A stretch of DNA of 64,000 nucleotides from Chitinophaga caeni (GCF_002557795.1 NZ_CP023777.1:3729001-3793000); one strand, 5' to 3'. Counted from the first letter of the stretch, positions 18,238-27,958 are shown. A program made the numbers and translations. Notes: generated by a model from the letters alone, not told the origin.

Positions 18238-19131
18238 ATGGCTGCAGTAGAAAACAAACAAGATAAATTCAAAGCATTAAGTATCACGATCGTGATACAT
18301 GCCTTGTTATTGATCACGTTTATTGCTGTCAGTTTTAAAATTCCACCCCCGCCACCGAATATGGATCTAGGGATGGAAGTGAACCTGGGTACGAGTGATG
18401 ACGGTATGGGAGAAATGCAACCATTGAACCCGAACCCTCCCGCTGCCGCTGAAGAAGTGGCCGCGGCACCACCTGTTGCTACCCCTGCTAAGGCCGATGC
18501 GCCAACTGAGTCCCTTGCTACTTCAGATGAAGAAGATGCACCGGTGATTCATCAACCCGAGAAAAAAACGAACGTACCTAAAAAGTTCGATAAAACGCTA
18601 GATAAAAAGGAAGATAAAGCAAAAGCAAAACCTACCGAAAAAAAAGAAGTGCCCGCCCCTAAAAAAGTGGAGCCCAAAGCCAAAGGGCTATATACTTACA
18701 AAGGAGGAAACAGTTCCGGTAATAGCGGTAACGGCGCCGAAGGAAGTAACAATTCTACCGGCGAAGGTGTTACCGGTAAACCAGGGGATCAAGGTAAGGC
18801 CAACGGCGATCCTAATGCCAAGGGTTATGAAGGCAACGGCGGTCTCGGTGGAGGTAAGTCCGATTTTAGATTATCAGGCAGAAAATTACTCAAGGCGCCC
18901 AGCAATGTATATAACGGTCCTGAAACCGGTTACGTGGCTCTAAATATTAAAGTAGATCGAAACGGTAACGTGGTAAGCGCCGTTCCTATATTAAGCGGTA
19001 CCACGATCACCTCACAAGCGGCTATTGAAGAAGCCCGCAAATCAGCTTTGCAAGTAAAATATGATGCCAGTCCATCTGCTCCCGCAGAACAATTTGGCAC
19101 CGTGAAAGTATACTTTAAAACCGGCGGCTGA
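18238..19131 (+). CDS. TonB-family energy transducer
   Basis: A 297-residue protein with one N-terminal membrane helix (residues 14-34) followed by a Pro/Lys/Glu-rich spacer (PAKADAPTESLATSDEED, KKFDKTLDKKEDKAKAKP), then a Gly/Asn-rich segment. It ends in a C-terminal domain (GYVALNIKVDRNGNVVSAVP, ending VKVYFKTGG) like the TonB C-terminal domain. It would transmit proton-motive force to outer-membrane receptors such as SusC. The usual partners exbB and exbD do not immediately precede it here, and it is followed by a DUF5723 gene and folC. Confidence 0.82.
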   Translation: MAAVENKQDKFKALSITIVIHALLLITFIAVSFKIPPPPPNMDLGMEVNLGTSDDGMGEMQPLNPNPPAAAEEVAAAPPVATPAKADAPTESLATSDEEDAPVIHQPEKKTNVPKKFDKTLDKKEDKAKAKPTEKKEVPAPKKVEPKAKGLYTYKGGNSSGNSGNGAEGSNNSTGEGVTGKPGDQGKANGDPNAKGYEGNGGLGGGKSDFRLSGRKLLKAPSNVYNGPETGYVALNIKVDRNGNVVSAVPILSGTTITSQAAIEEARKSALQVKYDASPSAPAEQFGTVKVYFKTGG

Positions 19132-19231
19132 TAAATAATCGTGTAATAATTTCTTGTAAAATCTGTACTTTCCTGCTATAAAGAATCAATAATTGGATGT
19201 ACATTACCGTTAATAATAAAAACGGTTTCAT

Positions 19232-20710
19232 TTGAGTACTCGTTGTTTTTATTCTTTTATAGGACTGATATTACTACTATCTGCGAATGTAGCCTCTGCT
19301 CAAGTTTTTCAAGGATATCAAACCAGCCAATTTGCAGGTGTTCATGGCATTCCTTTAAACCCGGCTAGCGCCGCAGGCTACCACGGGAGATGGGATATTA
19401 ATATCATAGGTGCTGGTCTTATTGCCGGGAATACCTATGCTTCTTTTAGCAAGAAAGCGCTTCTAAGCAACCAATCTACACTTTACAGGAATGTTGATTA
19501 TTTCCTGGATAGCATGGCGACGAGAAATCAGTATGCCTGGGCCGAAGCGGAGTTCATGATGCCTTCGGTTCTTTATGCTATTGATAAATATCAATCATTC
19601 GCTTTTACCTGGAGGATCAGGGGTAGCGGGAATATCAATAATGTTTCCACCCCTACTGCCAATATGTTCGCCAACAATTATCCTAACGTAACTTATTTAG
19701 ATAGAACTATAAATGAGCCTTATGCCCAGGGAGGGCAACATGGTTGGAACGAGTTTGGTTTTACTTATGCACGCCTCGTGAAAGAAGATATTTACTCGCG
19801 GTTAAAACTTGGCGCAACCGTTAAGTTACTATCAGGGATAATTTCCGGGTACGGAAGCGGGGAAAATGCCACATACGTATTTAAATCGGATGGTACCCTG
19901 GATATAAAAAGAGGGATAGCACAATTTTCTTATAACAAGGAAAATGATGAAGGACATGAAACTATAGGCGATTATTTTGGTTTCTTCAACCACGCGAGCT
20001 TAGGCTTAGATCTAGGCTTGATCTACGATATACTGGAAGGGGAAGATGGATACGGGGCCTATGAAGATGCCGATATTTATTTTAACCCTGGAGCCGACCA
20101 GTACAAGTTGCGCCTAGGTATAAGCATAACGGATATCGGTAGGTTGAAATATGATGCATCCGTTGTAAGCCAGAAAGTTGACCTTACAAGTGAGAATTTA
20201 TCTGCCAATGGCCTTACTAGGCGGCGCGGGGAAAGCGAACAGGAATATTTGCTCAGGCTCGGATCTTATTTTGAGCAGCAGGAATTTCCAAGTACTTATA
20301 CAATGACTTTGCCAACGGCTTTGCATTTATCGGCTGACTATAAGATCCGGGAAGGATTTTACCTGGGAGCAGTGGCCGATATCGGGTTAACAGGCGGTAA
20401 GAAACTGGACCGGAAAACAAATAAACTGGTACAATTAGCGATTACGCCGAGGTACGATAAACGTTGGTGGGGAGTTTATATGCCCTTGGTTTTGAACAGG
20501 TTCGGGCAGGCGGATGCTGGGTTGGTGCTTAGGGCCGGGCCTTTGGTGCTGGGTTCTGCCAGCCTATTTACCAGCTTGGCTAAGAAAAATTTAAACAGGG
20601 TGGACGGATTTGTAGCTTTGCGCGTAATTCCTATTAAATTTGCATCTAGAAATCGCGGCAATGGCATTTTCAGAAGTAAGAAAGGCCAAGTTGGTTGCCC
20701 GGTTTTTTAA
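19232..20710 (+). CDS. DUF5723 family exported protein
   Basis: A 492-residue protein with a signal peptide (FIGLILLLSANVASAQ) and many alternating aromatic/Gly strands typical of an outer-membrane beta-barrel or beta-rich surface protein (for example GLIAGNTYASF, LGLIYDILEG). The N-terminal QTSQFAGVHGIPLNPASAAG segment matches DUF5723, a Bacteroidota family of unknown function. Translation appears to start at TTG (19232), as the nearby upstream ATG is out of frame. folC follows after 12 bp. Confidence 0.7.
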   Translation: MSTRCFYSFIGLILLLSANVASAQVFQGYQTSQFAGVHGIPLNPASAAGYHGRWDINIIGAGLIAGNTYASFSKKALLSNQSTLYRNVDYFLDSMATRNQYAWAEAEFMMPSVLYAIDKYQSFAFTWRIRGSGNINNVSTPTANMFANNYPNVTYLDRTINEPYAQGGQHGWNEFGFTYARLVKEDIYSRLKLGATVKLLSGIISGYGSGENATYVFKSDGTLDIKRGIAQFSYNKENDEGHETIGDYFGFFNHASLGLDLGLIYDILEGEDGYGAYEDADIYFNPGADQYKLRLGISITDIGRLKYDASVVSQKVDLTSENLSANGLTRRRGESEQEYLLRLGSYFEQQEFPSTYTMTLPTALHLSADYKIREGFYLGAVADIGLTGGKKLDRKTNKLVQLAITPRYDKRWWGVYMPLVLNRFGQADAGLVLRAGPLVLGSASLFTSLAKKNLNRVDGFVALRVIPIKFASRNRGNGIFRSKKGQVGCPVF

Positions 20711-20722
20711 GGACAAACCTGT

Positions 20723-22018
20723 ATGAAGAACGGAACTTACGCTGAAACGATCGAATATTTATATGCCCAATTACCAATGTTTAGCCGGGTTGGCGCTGCG
20801 GCCCTTAAGTTGGACCTGGACAATACATTTGCCCTATTAGAAGCCTGCGGCAATCCCCATTTACAATTTAAATCAATCCACATTGCCGGAACTAACGGAA
20901 AAGGTTCATCTAGCCACATGTTGGCAGCTATTTGCCAAGAAGCCGGTTATAAAACTGGTTTGTATACATCACCACACCTAGTTGACTTCCGCGAACGAAT
21001 CAAGGTAAACGGTTTCATGTGCGAAGAGGAGTTTGTTATCCAGTTTACGGAAATGATGAAGCCCACGATTGATAACATTAAACCATCTTTCTTCGAATTA
21101 ACCGTGGCAATGGCTTTCCGCTATTTTGCAGATCAGCGTGTAGACGTTGCCGTTGTTGAAACGGGCATGGGTGGAAGATTAGATAGCACCAATGTATTAT
21201 CTCCCCTAGTATCGCTAATCACCAATATCAGCTACGACCATATGCAAATGTTGGGTGATACTTTACCTGCTATAGCAGCAGAAAAAGCGGGAATCATAAA
21301 GCAGGACACGCCCGTTGTGATCAGTGAAACACAAGTAGAAGTAATGCAGGTATTCAAAGCGAAAGCCATGCAGGTTTCCGCTCCAATTTATTTTGCCGAC
21401 CAACTTTACCAAGTGATTACTGCGCACTTGGAACCTACATCGCTGGAATTATTTATCAAGCATTTACCTACAAATTCAACCAGCGCCTACACGCTGGATA
21501 TCAATAGTAATTATCAACGGAAAAATGTCCTGGGGGTATTAGCAACTGTTGAAGTTTTAAATGATGTAGGATTAAATATCCCTGCTGAGGCCCTGCATAA
21601 AGCGCTTTCAAATGTTAAGCAGCTAACGGGTTTACATGGGCGTTGGGAGGTTATCGCGGAAAGACCGCTAACGGTGCTGGATGTCGGGCACAATGAAGCT
21701 GGTATCATTGAAATCAATCAACAATTATCATTACAAAAATATCAGCGGTTACATATCGTATTGGGATTTGTAAAGGATAAAGATATCTCGAAAGTGTTAC
21801 AATTGTTACCTGTTGAGGCAACTTATTATTTTACTCAAGCTGCCCTACCCCGAGCCCTGGAGCATGATACATTGCGGGAGATGGCAAAAGCTGCCGGCTT
21901 ACACGGGAATGCTTACGCGACCGTTAAAGCAGCCTTTGCGGCAGCCAAGCAGGCTGCCGGCCCGGAAGATCTCTTATTGGTTTGTGGGAGCTTTTTTATC
22001 GTGGCAGAAGTGTTATAA
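20723..22018 (+). CDS. folC: Folylpolyglutamate synthase/dihydrofolate synthase
   Basis: A 431-residue ATP-dependent ligase that adds glutamate to folates (and to dihydropteroate). The P-loop is HIAGTNGKGSSSHML, followed by TSPHLVDFRERI (folate-binding) and VVETGMGGRLDSTN (Mg/ATP region). The C-terminal LDVGHNEAG is the second family signature. The stop abuts the stop of the convergent NUDIX gene with no spacing. Confidence 0.92.
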   Translation: MKNGTYAETIEYLYAQLPMFSRVGAAALKLDLDNTFALLEACGNPHLQFKSIHIAGTNGKGSSSHMLAAICQEAGYKTGLYTSPHLVDFRERIKVNGFMCEEEFVIQFTEMMKPTIDNIKPSFFELTVAMAFRYFADQRVDVAVVETGMGGRLDSTNVLSPLVSLITNISYDHMQMLGDTLPAIAAEKAGIIKQDTPVVISETQVEVMQVFKAKAMQVSAPIYFADQLYQVITAHLEPTSLELFIKHLPTNSTSAYTLDINSNYQRKNVLGVLATVEVLNDVGLNIPAEALHKALSNVKQLTGLHGRWEVIAERPLTVLDVGHNEAGIIEINQQLSLQKYQRLHIVLGFVKDKDISKVLQLLPVEATYYFTQAALPRALEHDTLREMAKAAGLHGNAYATVKAAFAAAKQAAGPEDLLLVCGSFFIVAEVL

Positions 22019-22579
22019 TCACCATTGCATATGGCCGGTGGCCAACAAACCATAAAATAAGCAATTTGCATGGAGGCTCTGCCAAACTTCATGGTTCTTT
22101 AATAAGGATTTAACCTCGTCAATGCTCATGAGCAGCACCTCTAAATCTTCATGATCGTCGAGTGATTGTTCGCTGATTTTTTCTCCACCTTCAGCGATGA
22201 AGAAATGTGTTAAGTTATTGGTGGTACCTGCATTGGCAGAAACGCTGCCAATTGCAGTTAACTTATCAAATACATAGCCGGTTTCTTCTAATAATTCTCT
22301 CCTGATTGCAACTTCCAAGTCAGCATCCGTATCATCCACGCAACCTCCGGGCACTTCTATAATCGTCTTGCCCAAACCTTGACGAAATTGTTTTACCATG
22401 ATGACCTGTCCATCTTTTGTCAATGCAAATGCATTGACCCAATCGGGATATTCTACAACGTAGTAGGGATCTACAATAGTACCATCGGGCATTTCACAAC
22501 GATCTCTCCTGGCTTTTAACCATGGCTCGTTGAAGATGTATTTGCTATCCAGTAATTTCCAATCTTGAGCGTCTTGCAT
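22019..22579 (-). CDS. NUDIX hydrolase
   Basis: A 186-residue nucleoside-diphosphate-X hydrolase. The NUDIX box is complete: GGCVDDTDADLEVAIRRELL followed by EETGY, fitting Gx5Ex7REUxEExGU. The flanking VMVKQFRQGLGKTIIEVPGG matches the ADP-sugar pyrophosphatase-like group. Substrate cannot be fixed from sequence. It is convergent with folC, with zero bases between the stop codons. Confidence 0.88.
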   Translation of the reverse strand: MQDAQDWKLLDSKYIFNEPWLKARRDRCEMPDGTIVDPYYVVEYPDWVNAFALTKDGQVIMVKQFRQGLGKTIIEVPGGCVDDTDADLEVAIRRELLEETGYVFDKLTAIGSVSANAGTTNNLTHFFIAEGGEKISEQSLDDHEDLEVLLMSIDEVKSLLKNHEVWQSLHANCLFYGLLATGHMQW

Positions 22580-22614
22580 ATCCTATAAATAATGTGGTGT
22601 ATTCTAAATTTGAT

Positions 22615-23157
22615 TTATTTCCATGCTTCCCTTTCGATTAAATTCTCGATATGGGCTAAATGGTGTTTCCCGTGCCATGCATAATTTACAAGGTGTTGAT
22701 CCAAGTTCATGATGACTTTCGCTTCGGGGTGATAAAAGTCCCTTTTCCAGTCGTTTTCCTGCATGTGTTCTAAGATTTCGACCCATTTGCGATGTAAACT
22801 ATGTAATAGCGTAATGGAAATATTGATCGGTGTATGGATATAATCAGGCAACATGGCCCAAGCGCCTTCATCATAGGGCTTAATGATCGGCTGTTGCTCT
22901 GTCAAAGCCAGTTTCAACCGGAATAACCCGTTTTGGTGACTGTCGGCCAAATGATGTACGACCTGCGCTACCGTCCACCCCCCTGGCCTGTAAGGATGTT
23001 GTAATTGATGCGCATCTAGATGTTGTACTGCCACTTCAACCAGGGATGGTAAATACCGGATATCGTTGATCAATTGTTGCCTTAATTTCGGCGTGACCGC
23101 TACGGTAAAATCTGGTTGCCCGATCGGGTATCTTAGTTCTTCTAATGTTGGGTTCAT
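22615..23157 (-). CDS. DinB-family protein, putative bacillithiol S-transferase BstA
   Basis: A 180-residue four-helix-bundle protein of the DinB/YfiT superfamily with the metal-binding histidine pattern VVHHLADSH (near residue 70) and HGKHHLAHI near the C-terminus. YfiT (BstA) of Bacillus is a bacillithiol-S-transferase. The presence of bshB1 at 2542-3270 shows that this organism makes bacillithiol, which supports the assignment. The gene is 11 bp downstream of an ABC ATPase on the same strand. Confidence 0.8.
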   Translation of the reverse strand: MNPTLEELRYPIGQPDFTVAVTPKLRQQLINDIRYLPSLVEVAVQHLDAHQLQHPYRPGGWTVAQVVHHLADSHQNGLFRLKLALTEQQPIIKPYDEGAWAMLPDYIHTPINISITLLHSLHRKWVEILEHMQENDWKRDFYHPEAKVIMNLDQHLVNYAWHGKHHLAHIENLIEREAWK

Positions 23158-23168
23158 ATAGGGAGTAT

Positions 23169-23918
23169 TTAGGAATCTCTCAATTCTTTTCCCGTGAGGT
23201 GGATGAATACATCTTCCAAGTTAGCTTGCTTTACCGGCTTGGGGCGTTCGAAGCCACCTGCCACAAGTTTATCTATCAATGCATCGGGGGAATCCATCGC
23301 GATGATGTTTCCACTATCCACGATCGCGCATCGATCGCAAAGGATTTCTGCTTCGTCCATGTAGTGCGTTGTAATTACTACGGTTGTACCTTGTGCGCGT
23401 ACTTCCTTGATCAAGTCCCACAAATTTCTCCTTGCTTGCGGATCTAAACCGGTGGTAGGTTCGTCCAGGAAGATGATTTTAGGTTTATTGATCAAAGTGG
23501 TAGCGATGGAAAACCGCTGCTTTTGTCCACCCGAAAGTGCCTTGAATTTCGCTTTCGCTTTATCTTCCAGGTTAAAAGCTTCCAACAATTCTTTCGGGTT
23601 AACGGGTTGATTGTACAAGCCACCGAAAAGTTCGATCAGCTCAACCAGGTTGAGGTTAGGATAATAACCGGCAGTTTGTAATTGTACCCCGATTATCTTC
23701 TTGATGGCAGCAGGATTTTCATCCAGGTTGAAACCATCTACCGTTATTTCACCGGAAGTCTTTTCACGTAGCGTTTCAATGATTTCGAGCGTGGTTGATT
23801 TACCGGCGCCGTTGGGTCCCAGCAAACCGAAAATCTCCCCTTCGAATACTTCGAAACTAATACCCTTTACCGCGGTGAAGTCGCCATACTTTTTTACCAG
23901 GTTCTTAACCTCGATCAT
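23169..23918 (-). CDS. ABC transporter ATP-binding protein
   Basis: A 249-residue ATPase with Walker A GPNGAGKST, signature LSGGQKQRFSIA, Walker B IIFLDEPTTGLD, and a C-terminal region (NLEDVFIHLTGKELRDS) of the DrrA/CcmA-type exporter group. The ATG at 23918 (MIEVKNLVKKYG) is preferred because GGAAGAAG precedes it; the ATG at 23933 would add five basic residues. A permease gene is not adjacent, so the partner membrane protein must be elsewhere. Substrate unknown. Confidence 0.88.
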   Translation of the reverse strand: MIEVKNLVKKYGDFTAVKGISFEVFEGEIFGLLGPNGAGKSTTLEIIETLREKTSGEITVDGFNLDENPAAIKKIIGVQLQTAGYYPNLNLVELIELFGGLYNQPVNPKELLEAFNLEDKAKAKFKALSGGQKQRFSIATTLINKPKIIFLDEPTTGLDPQARRNLWDLIKEVRAQGTTVVITTHYMDEAEILCDRCAIVDSGNIIAMDSPDALIDKLVAGGFERPKPVKQANLEDVFIHLTGKELRDS

Positions 23919-23999
23919 CTTCTTCCTTTCCATACTGCCAAATTACGACATAATCACTTGCCGAGCATAGAAAATTGAAGAGACTAAGTGGATTTAATC

Positions 24000-24701
24000 T
24001 CATTTTAACCCCATGATATCCATTACTTCGGAGATATGCTTCAGGGAGCGAAAGTTCGGGTTTACCGGTAATTGATCTACATGTTCATGCATCCAGGTAA
24101 TACTGTAAGGAATATGAGCAGCGTGGCCGCCGATATTCAACACGGGCAATACATCTGATTTCAAAGAATTACCGATCATTAAAAACTCTCCCGCAGCAAT
24201 TGTATGCTGATGCAGGATTAGCTGGTAATTGTCTTCTTTTTTATCGCTCATAACTTCCACGTGGTGAAAATAAGATTTCAGTTGCGATTGTTGTACTTTC
24301 CGTTGCTGATCGAGCAAGTCGCCTTTGGTGGCTACCATCAATTTATAGTCTTGTTGCCTTAGTTGTTGGAGGACGCTTTCCACGCCTTCTAAAACCGTTA
24401 CCGGCCTGTTGAGCATCGATTTACCGAGTTCGAGTATTTGCTTGGTTAATGCCGGCGGCAAATCCCCGTGGGTTAACTCGGTAGCGGTTTCGATCATCGA
24501 AAGTGTAAACCCCTTTATACCATATCCATATATCGGTAAATTCTGAAGCTCAGTTTTAAATAGGGCTTCTACTATATTACGGTTGTGAGTATATGGTTCC
24601 AATAATGTCGCGAACTCGTGCTCTGCCTCCCTGAAATAGATTTCATTGTCCCACAGGGTATCGTCGGCATCGAATGCGATCACTTTAATATTTTTATTCA
24701 T
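24000..24701 (-). CDS. HAD-family hydrolase
   Basis: A 233-residue haloacid dehalogenase-like phosphatase. Motif I is AFDADDTLWDN (nucleophile Asp in FDADDT), motif II MVATKGD and motif IV MIGNSLKSDVLP are all present, with an alpha-helical cap between motifs I and II. It may be a nucleotidase or phosphoglycolate-type phosphatase. Upstream of the ABC/DinB genes on the same strand, but separated by 66 bp. Confidence 0.85.
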   Translation of the reverse strand: MNKNIKVIAFDADDTLWDNEIYFREAEHEFATLLEPYTHNRNIVEALFKTELQNLPIYGYGIKGFTLSMIETATELTHGDLPPALTKQILELGKSMLNRPVTVLEGVESVLQQLRQQDYKLMVATKGDLLDQQRKVQQSQLKSYFHHVEVMSDKKEDNYQLILHQHTIAAGEFLMIGNSLKSDVLPVLNIGGHAAHIPYSITWMHEHVDQLPVNPNFRSLKHISEVMDIMGLK

Positions 24702-24872
24702 GTAAATCCTTTTGATTCCTTGTTCACTGTGACCATGGTAAAGGTACGTAATATAAGCTGAAGCTAAGTTGCGGGATGTTTATGTTCACTGATTTTAAAG
24801 GGATTTATGGATTTCACGGATTATAGGCATTTTTTGGGGGTTGAGTTTATTAGATTTATTATTTGTGTTAGC

Positions 24873-24924
24873 TTTTATTTGCGGGTGTTATTTGCGAGTA
24901 TTAATTGCAAGAATTATTTGCGGA
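24873..24924. repeat. Four tandem 13-bp repeats at 3' end of CAP gene
   Basis: Four consecutive 13-mers: TTTTATTTGCGGG, TGTTATTTGCGAG, TATTAATTGCAAG, AATTATTTGCGGA. The last unit includes the CAP gene stop codon (24914-24916), so the array looks like slipped duplication of the gene's 3' end. Confidence 0.75.
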
Positions 24925-25429
24925 TAAAGACTTGGGTGTAGAAGAGGGTGTTTTTATCGCCTTTGGCCACGCCTATCCCGATCAGGTTGTAGTTGCCAAG
25001 CAAGTTTTTTCTATGACCAGGGCTTTTTATCCAACCATCTACGACGGCTTTGGCGCTTAGATAGCCATAGGCCACATTTTCAGCGACACCTTGTATCTTC
25101 CCGAATTTTTCTTTGAGGTGATCGGCTCTATCGTCGAAGCCGGAATGGCCGAATTTTGATCTGCCGGTAGCCATATCACGACTGTGTTGCCTCGCTTCTA
25201 TACAGATAGTTTCGTTGAGTTGTAATGGGGCGAGGCCATGTGATTTCCGGAATTTATTGACATAAAACAAGATGTCTTCCTCCATGTTGTCTAAATCAAC
25301 TGTATTAGTACGGATGGAAGTATTGGATCCGGGGGCATTTTTTGAACCTGAACATGCGGTAACGGGCATCGAAAGACCCGCTCCTAATAGCAGGCATAAT
25401 GTAGTTTTTCTAAATAGAAAGGCGTTCAT
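24914..25429 (-). CDS. CAP (SCP/PR1-like) domain lipoprotein
   Basis: A 171-residue secreted protein with a signal peptide ending in a lipobox (PVTAC). The CAP domain covers about residues 45-168 with LRQH-like HSRDMATGRSKFGHSGFDDR, GVAENVAYGY, VVDGWIKSPGHRKNLLG and FYTQVFIRK at the end. These give the paired His/Glu sites typical of bacterial CAP proteins. Function within the cell envelope is unknown. The final codons are duplicated in the following 13-bp repeats. Confidence 0.87.
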   Translation of the reverse strand: MNAFLFRKTTLCLLLGAGLSMPVTACSGSKNAPGSNTSIRTNTVDLDNMEEDILFYVNKFRKSHGLAPLQLNETICIEARQHSRDMATGRSKFGHSGFDDRADHLKEKFGKIQGVAENVAYGYLSAKAVVDGWIKSPGHRKNLLGNYNLIGIGVAKGDKNTLFYTQVFIRK

Positions 25430-25455
25430 GTAATTTAAAACGGTTTGGTTAAAAT

Positions 25456-25482
25456 AAAATTGCAGGTGATCCCTGCAATTTT
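25456..25482. terminator. Intrinsic terminator of fbp
   Basis: Perfect AAAATTGCAGG / CCTGCAATTTT stem with a 5-nt loop. It can stop transcription from fbp (minus strand) before the CAP gene. Confidence 0.75.
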
Positions 25483-25521
25483 ACGATAAAATCAATAATC
25501 TTGCCAAACGGCTAAAAGCCT

Positions 25522-26526
25522 TTATAATGCAGCTTTTACATCTTCTACCATATGTTTGGAGCCGATGAAGATCGGAATGCGTTGATGTAATTGGTTGGGT
25601 TTGATTTCCAGCAGACGGGTATTTTTATCCATGATGGACGCACCGCCGGCTTTTTCAATTAGAAAACTCATGGGATTACATTCGTAACAAAGTCGTAATC
25701 TTCCGTTTTGATATTTACCGAATGCCGGGTACATGAAAATACCGCCCTGGATCAAGGTTCTATGTATTTCCGCCACCATGCAGCCAACGAACCTATGCCG
25801 GTAAATTTTATCCTTGGCATCTTTGGCCATATATAAATCAATGGCGTTTCGCACGTTTTCATCGAATAAATGGTAATATCCCATGTTGACTGAAAAGATA
25901 TCGCTGCTTTTGGGCACCTGGATATTAGGGTGAGACAGGCAGAATTCACCGATCGAGGGATCAAGTGTAAATCCTTGAACACTCCTTCTCGTCGTATAAA
26001 CCAACATGGTGGAAGACCCGTAAATGATATATCCGGCCGCAATCTGTTGGATGCCGGGTTGCAGGAAATCCTCTAGATTACATGGGCTGCCATTAGGCGT
26101 TAGCCTGCGGTAAACGGAGAATATTGTTCCTATCGAAACATTCACATCGATATTGCTGGAGCCATCGAGGGGGTCAAATAGGACCACGTACTTGGAGTTC
26201 ATGGAATGTTCATCGGTGAAAGCGATAAAATCCTCGTTTTCTTCCGAAGCCACACCTGCACAGTAAATACTGGTTTTCAACGAGTTGATAAATTGGTCAT
26301 TAGCAAATTCATCCAGCTTTTTAACAGCTTCCCCCTGGACGTTTGTTTTGCCGGCTTCGCCCAAGATATCTGCGATACCTGCCTTGTTAACTTCCACGTT
26401 AACCCTTTTGGCAGCCAAGCCGATATCCCTTAATAGGCCTGATAATTGTCCCGTGGCACCGGGGAAATTTCTAAGCTCCTGGATAGTAAATTCATCCAGG
26501 GTCATTACTTTTTGCTTGTAATTCAT
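25522..26526 (-). CDS. fbp: Class 1 fructose-1,6-bisphosphatase
   Basis: A 334-residue gluconeogenic enzyme producing fructose 6-phosphate. The metal/substrate motifs are ASEENEDFI, FDPLDGSSNIDVNVSIGTIF, and CYECNPMSFLIEKAGGASI near the C-terminus. The N-terminal TLDEFTIQELRNFPGATGQL is typical of the type 1 family. The start ATG at 26526 adds seven residues before MTLDEF (26505), which could also serve. Confidence 0.93.
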   Translation of the reverse strand: MNYKQKVMTLDEFTIQELRNFPGATGQLSGLLRDIGLAAKRVNVEVNKAGIADILGEAGKTNVQGEAVKKLDEFANDQFINSLKTSIYCAGVASEENEDFIAFTDEHSMNSKYVVLFDPLDGSSNIDVNVSIGTIFSVYRRLTPNGSPCNLEDFLQPGIQQIAAGYIIYGSSTMLVYTTRRSVQGFTLDPSIGEFCLSHPNIQVPKSSDIFSVNMGYYHLFDENVRNAIDLYMAKDAKDKIYRHRFVGCMVAEIHRTLIQGGIFMYPAFGKYQNGRLRLCYECNPMSFLIEKAGGASIMDKNTRLLEIKPNQLHQRIPIFIGSKHMVEDVKAAL

Positions 26527-26676
26527 GTTCCGTAAAGCGTTGTTTTGGTAGCAGCGAAATTAAAGTAATTAGAACGATTTTAAGGAAACTGTCATTTCTT
26601 ACCAGATTAATTTTAAAACAAATCTAAAGTTGCCGTACTTTGCTAACTAATTATTTAACAGAAGATCGAACCGAAT

Positions 26677-27942
26677 ATGAAGGTTTTTAAATTTGGCGGT
26701 GCAAGTTTAGAAAGTATTGAACGGATCCAAAATGTGGGTAAAATTATCCAGTCATTTCCCGGTGAAAAGATATTGATCGTGATTTCGGCCATGGGTAAAA
26801 CGACGAACGAGTTGGAGAATGTAGCTCAAAACTACTTCATGCGCAAACGCGAAATAGCCGCCCAAATACTCTATAATATCGAACAACATCATATTCAACT
26901 GGCGGAGAAGCTGCTCGGTGTTCACGAGCATCCTTTATTCACGCAGTTGCAACAGTTCTTTACCGAAGCTGAATGGACTTTAGGTGAAAAGCCTATCCGG
27001 CCTTATGATTATTATTATGATCAGATCGTGAGCATGGGCGAATTATTGTCCACAGCTATCGTGAGCGCTTATTTTAACCAAGTGGGTATCAATAATTGCT
27101 GGTTGGATGTAAGGGATATTTTCAAGACCGACGACAATTTCCGGGATGCTAATTTGGATTGGGATACAACGCAAGCCATCGTAAATGAGAAGGTGTTGCC
27201 ATTATTCAACGACTATAATATTGCAATTGCCCAAGGCTTCATCGGTAGTACAGATCAGAATGAGACGGTTACTTTGGGACGTGAAGGGTCTGACTATACG
27301 GCCGCCATCTTCGCTAATATGCTGGATGCTGAAAGCCAAACGATCTGGAAAGACGTGGAAGGTTTGAAAAATGCCGATCCTAAAATATTCCAGGATACGG
27401 TTAATATCCCGGAAATCACTTTTAGCGAGGTGATAGAGATGGCTTATTACGGCGCCCAGGTGATTCACCCTAAGACCATTAAACCTTTGCAGAATAAGCA
27501 AATTCCGTTGCTTGTAAAATGCTTTTTAAATAAGGATTTGCCCGGCACTATCATCAAAGAGGATGCAGACGTAAGGCAACTCCCACCTATCTTCGTGCTA
27601 AAGCGAAACCAGGTGATGATCTCCGTTACTTCCCGTGATTATGCATTTATTACGGAAGATAAGATCAGCGATATTTACGACATCTTCCATGAACATAAAG
27701 TTAAGATACACCTTATGCAAAATGGCGCCATCAGCTTTTCTTGCGTGATCGATAATAACCCGGAAAAGATTGAGCAGTTGATAAAATCCCTGCATGTCGA
27801 CTTCAAGGTGACTTATAATGAAGGTTTGGAATTATTGACCGTGAGGCATTACAAGAACGGTTTGTTGGAAGAAAAGACGAAAGGACGTAAAATCTTGTTG
27901 GAACAAAGATCTCCTACAACGGCGCAGCTCTTAGTAAAATAA
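26677..27942 (+). CDS. Monofunctional aspartate kinase
   Basis: A 421-residue enzyme phosphorylating aspartate, with the amino acid kinase signature VFKFGGASLESIERI at the N-terminus, TLGREGSDYTAA in the middle, and a C-terminal ACT-like regulatory part (VMISVTSRDYAFI; IHLMQNGAISFSCVI). It has no homoserine dehydrogenase domain, unlike ThrA at 51261-53708. It may serve lysine/diaminopimelate synthesis and be separately feedback-regulated. Divergent from fbp. The upstream sequence GTACTTTG (around 26635) resembles a -7 box with shortened spacing. Confidence 0.9.
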   Translation: MKVFKFGGASLESIERIQNVGKIIQSFPGEKILIVISAMGKTTNELENVAQNYFMRKREIAAQILYNIEQHHIQLAEKLLGVHEHPLFTQLQQFFTEAEWTLGEKPIRPYDYYYDQIVSMGELLSTAIVSAYFNQVGINNCWLDVRDIFKTDDNFRDANLDWDTTQAIVNEKVLPLFNDYNIAIAQGFIGSTDQNETVTLGREGSDYTAAIFANMLDAESQTIWKDVEGLKNADPKIFQDTVNIPEITFSEVIEMAYYGAQVIHPKTIKPLQNKQIPLLVKCFLNKDLPGTIIKEDADVRQLPPIFVLKRNQVMISVTSRDYAFITEDKISDIYDIFHEHKVKIHLMQNGAISFSCVIDNNPEKIEQLIKSLHVDFKVTYNEGLELLTVRHYKNGLLEEKTKGRKILLEQRSPTTAQLLVK

Positions 27943-27958
27943 TATTCGAAACATACCG

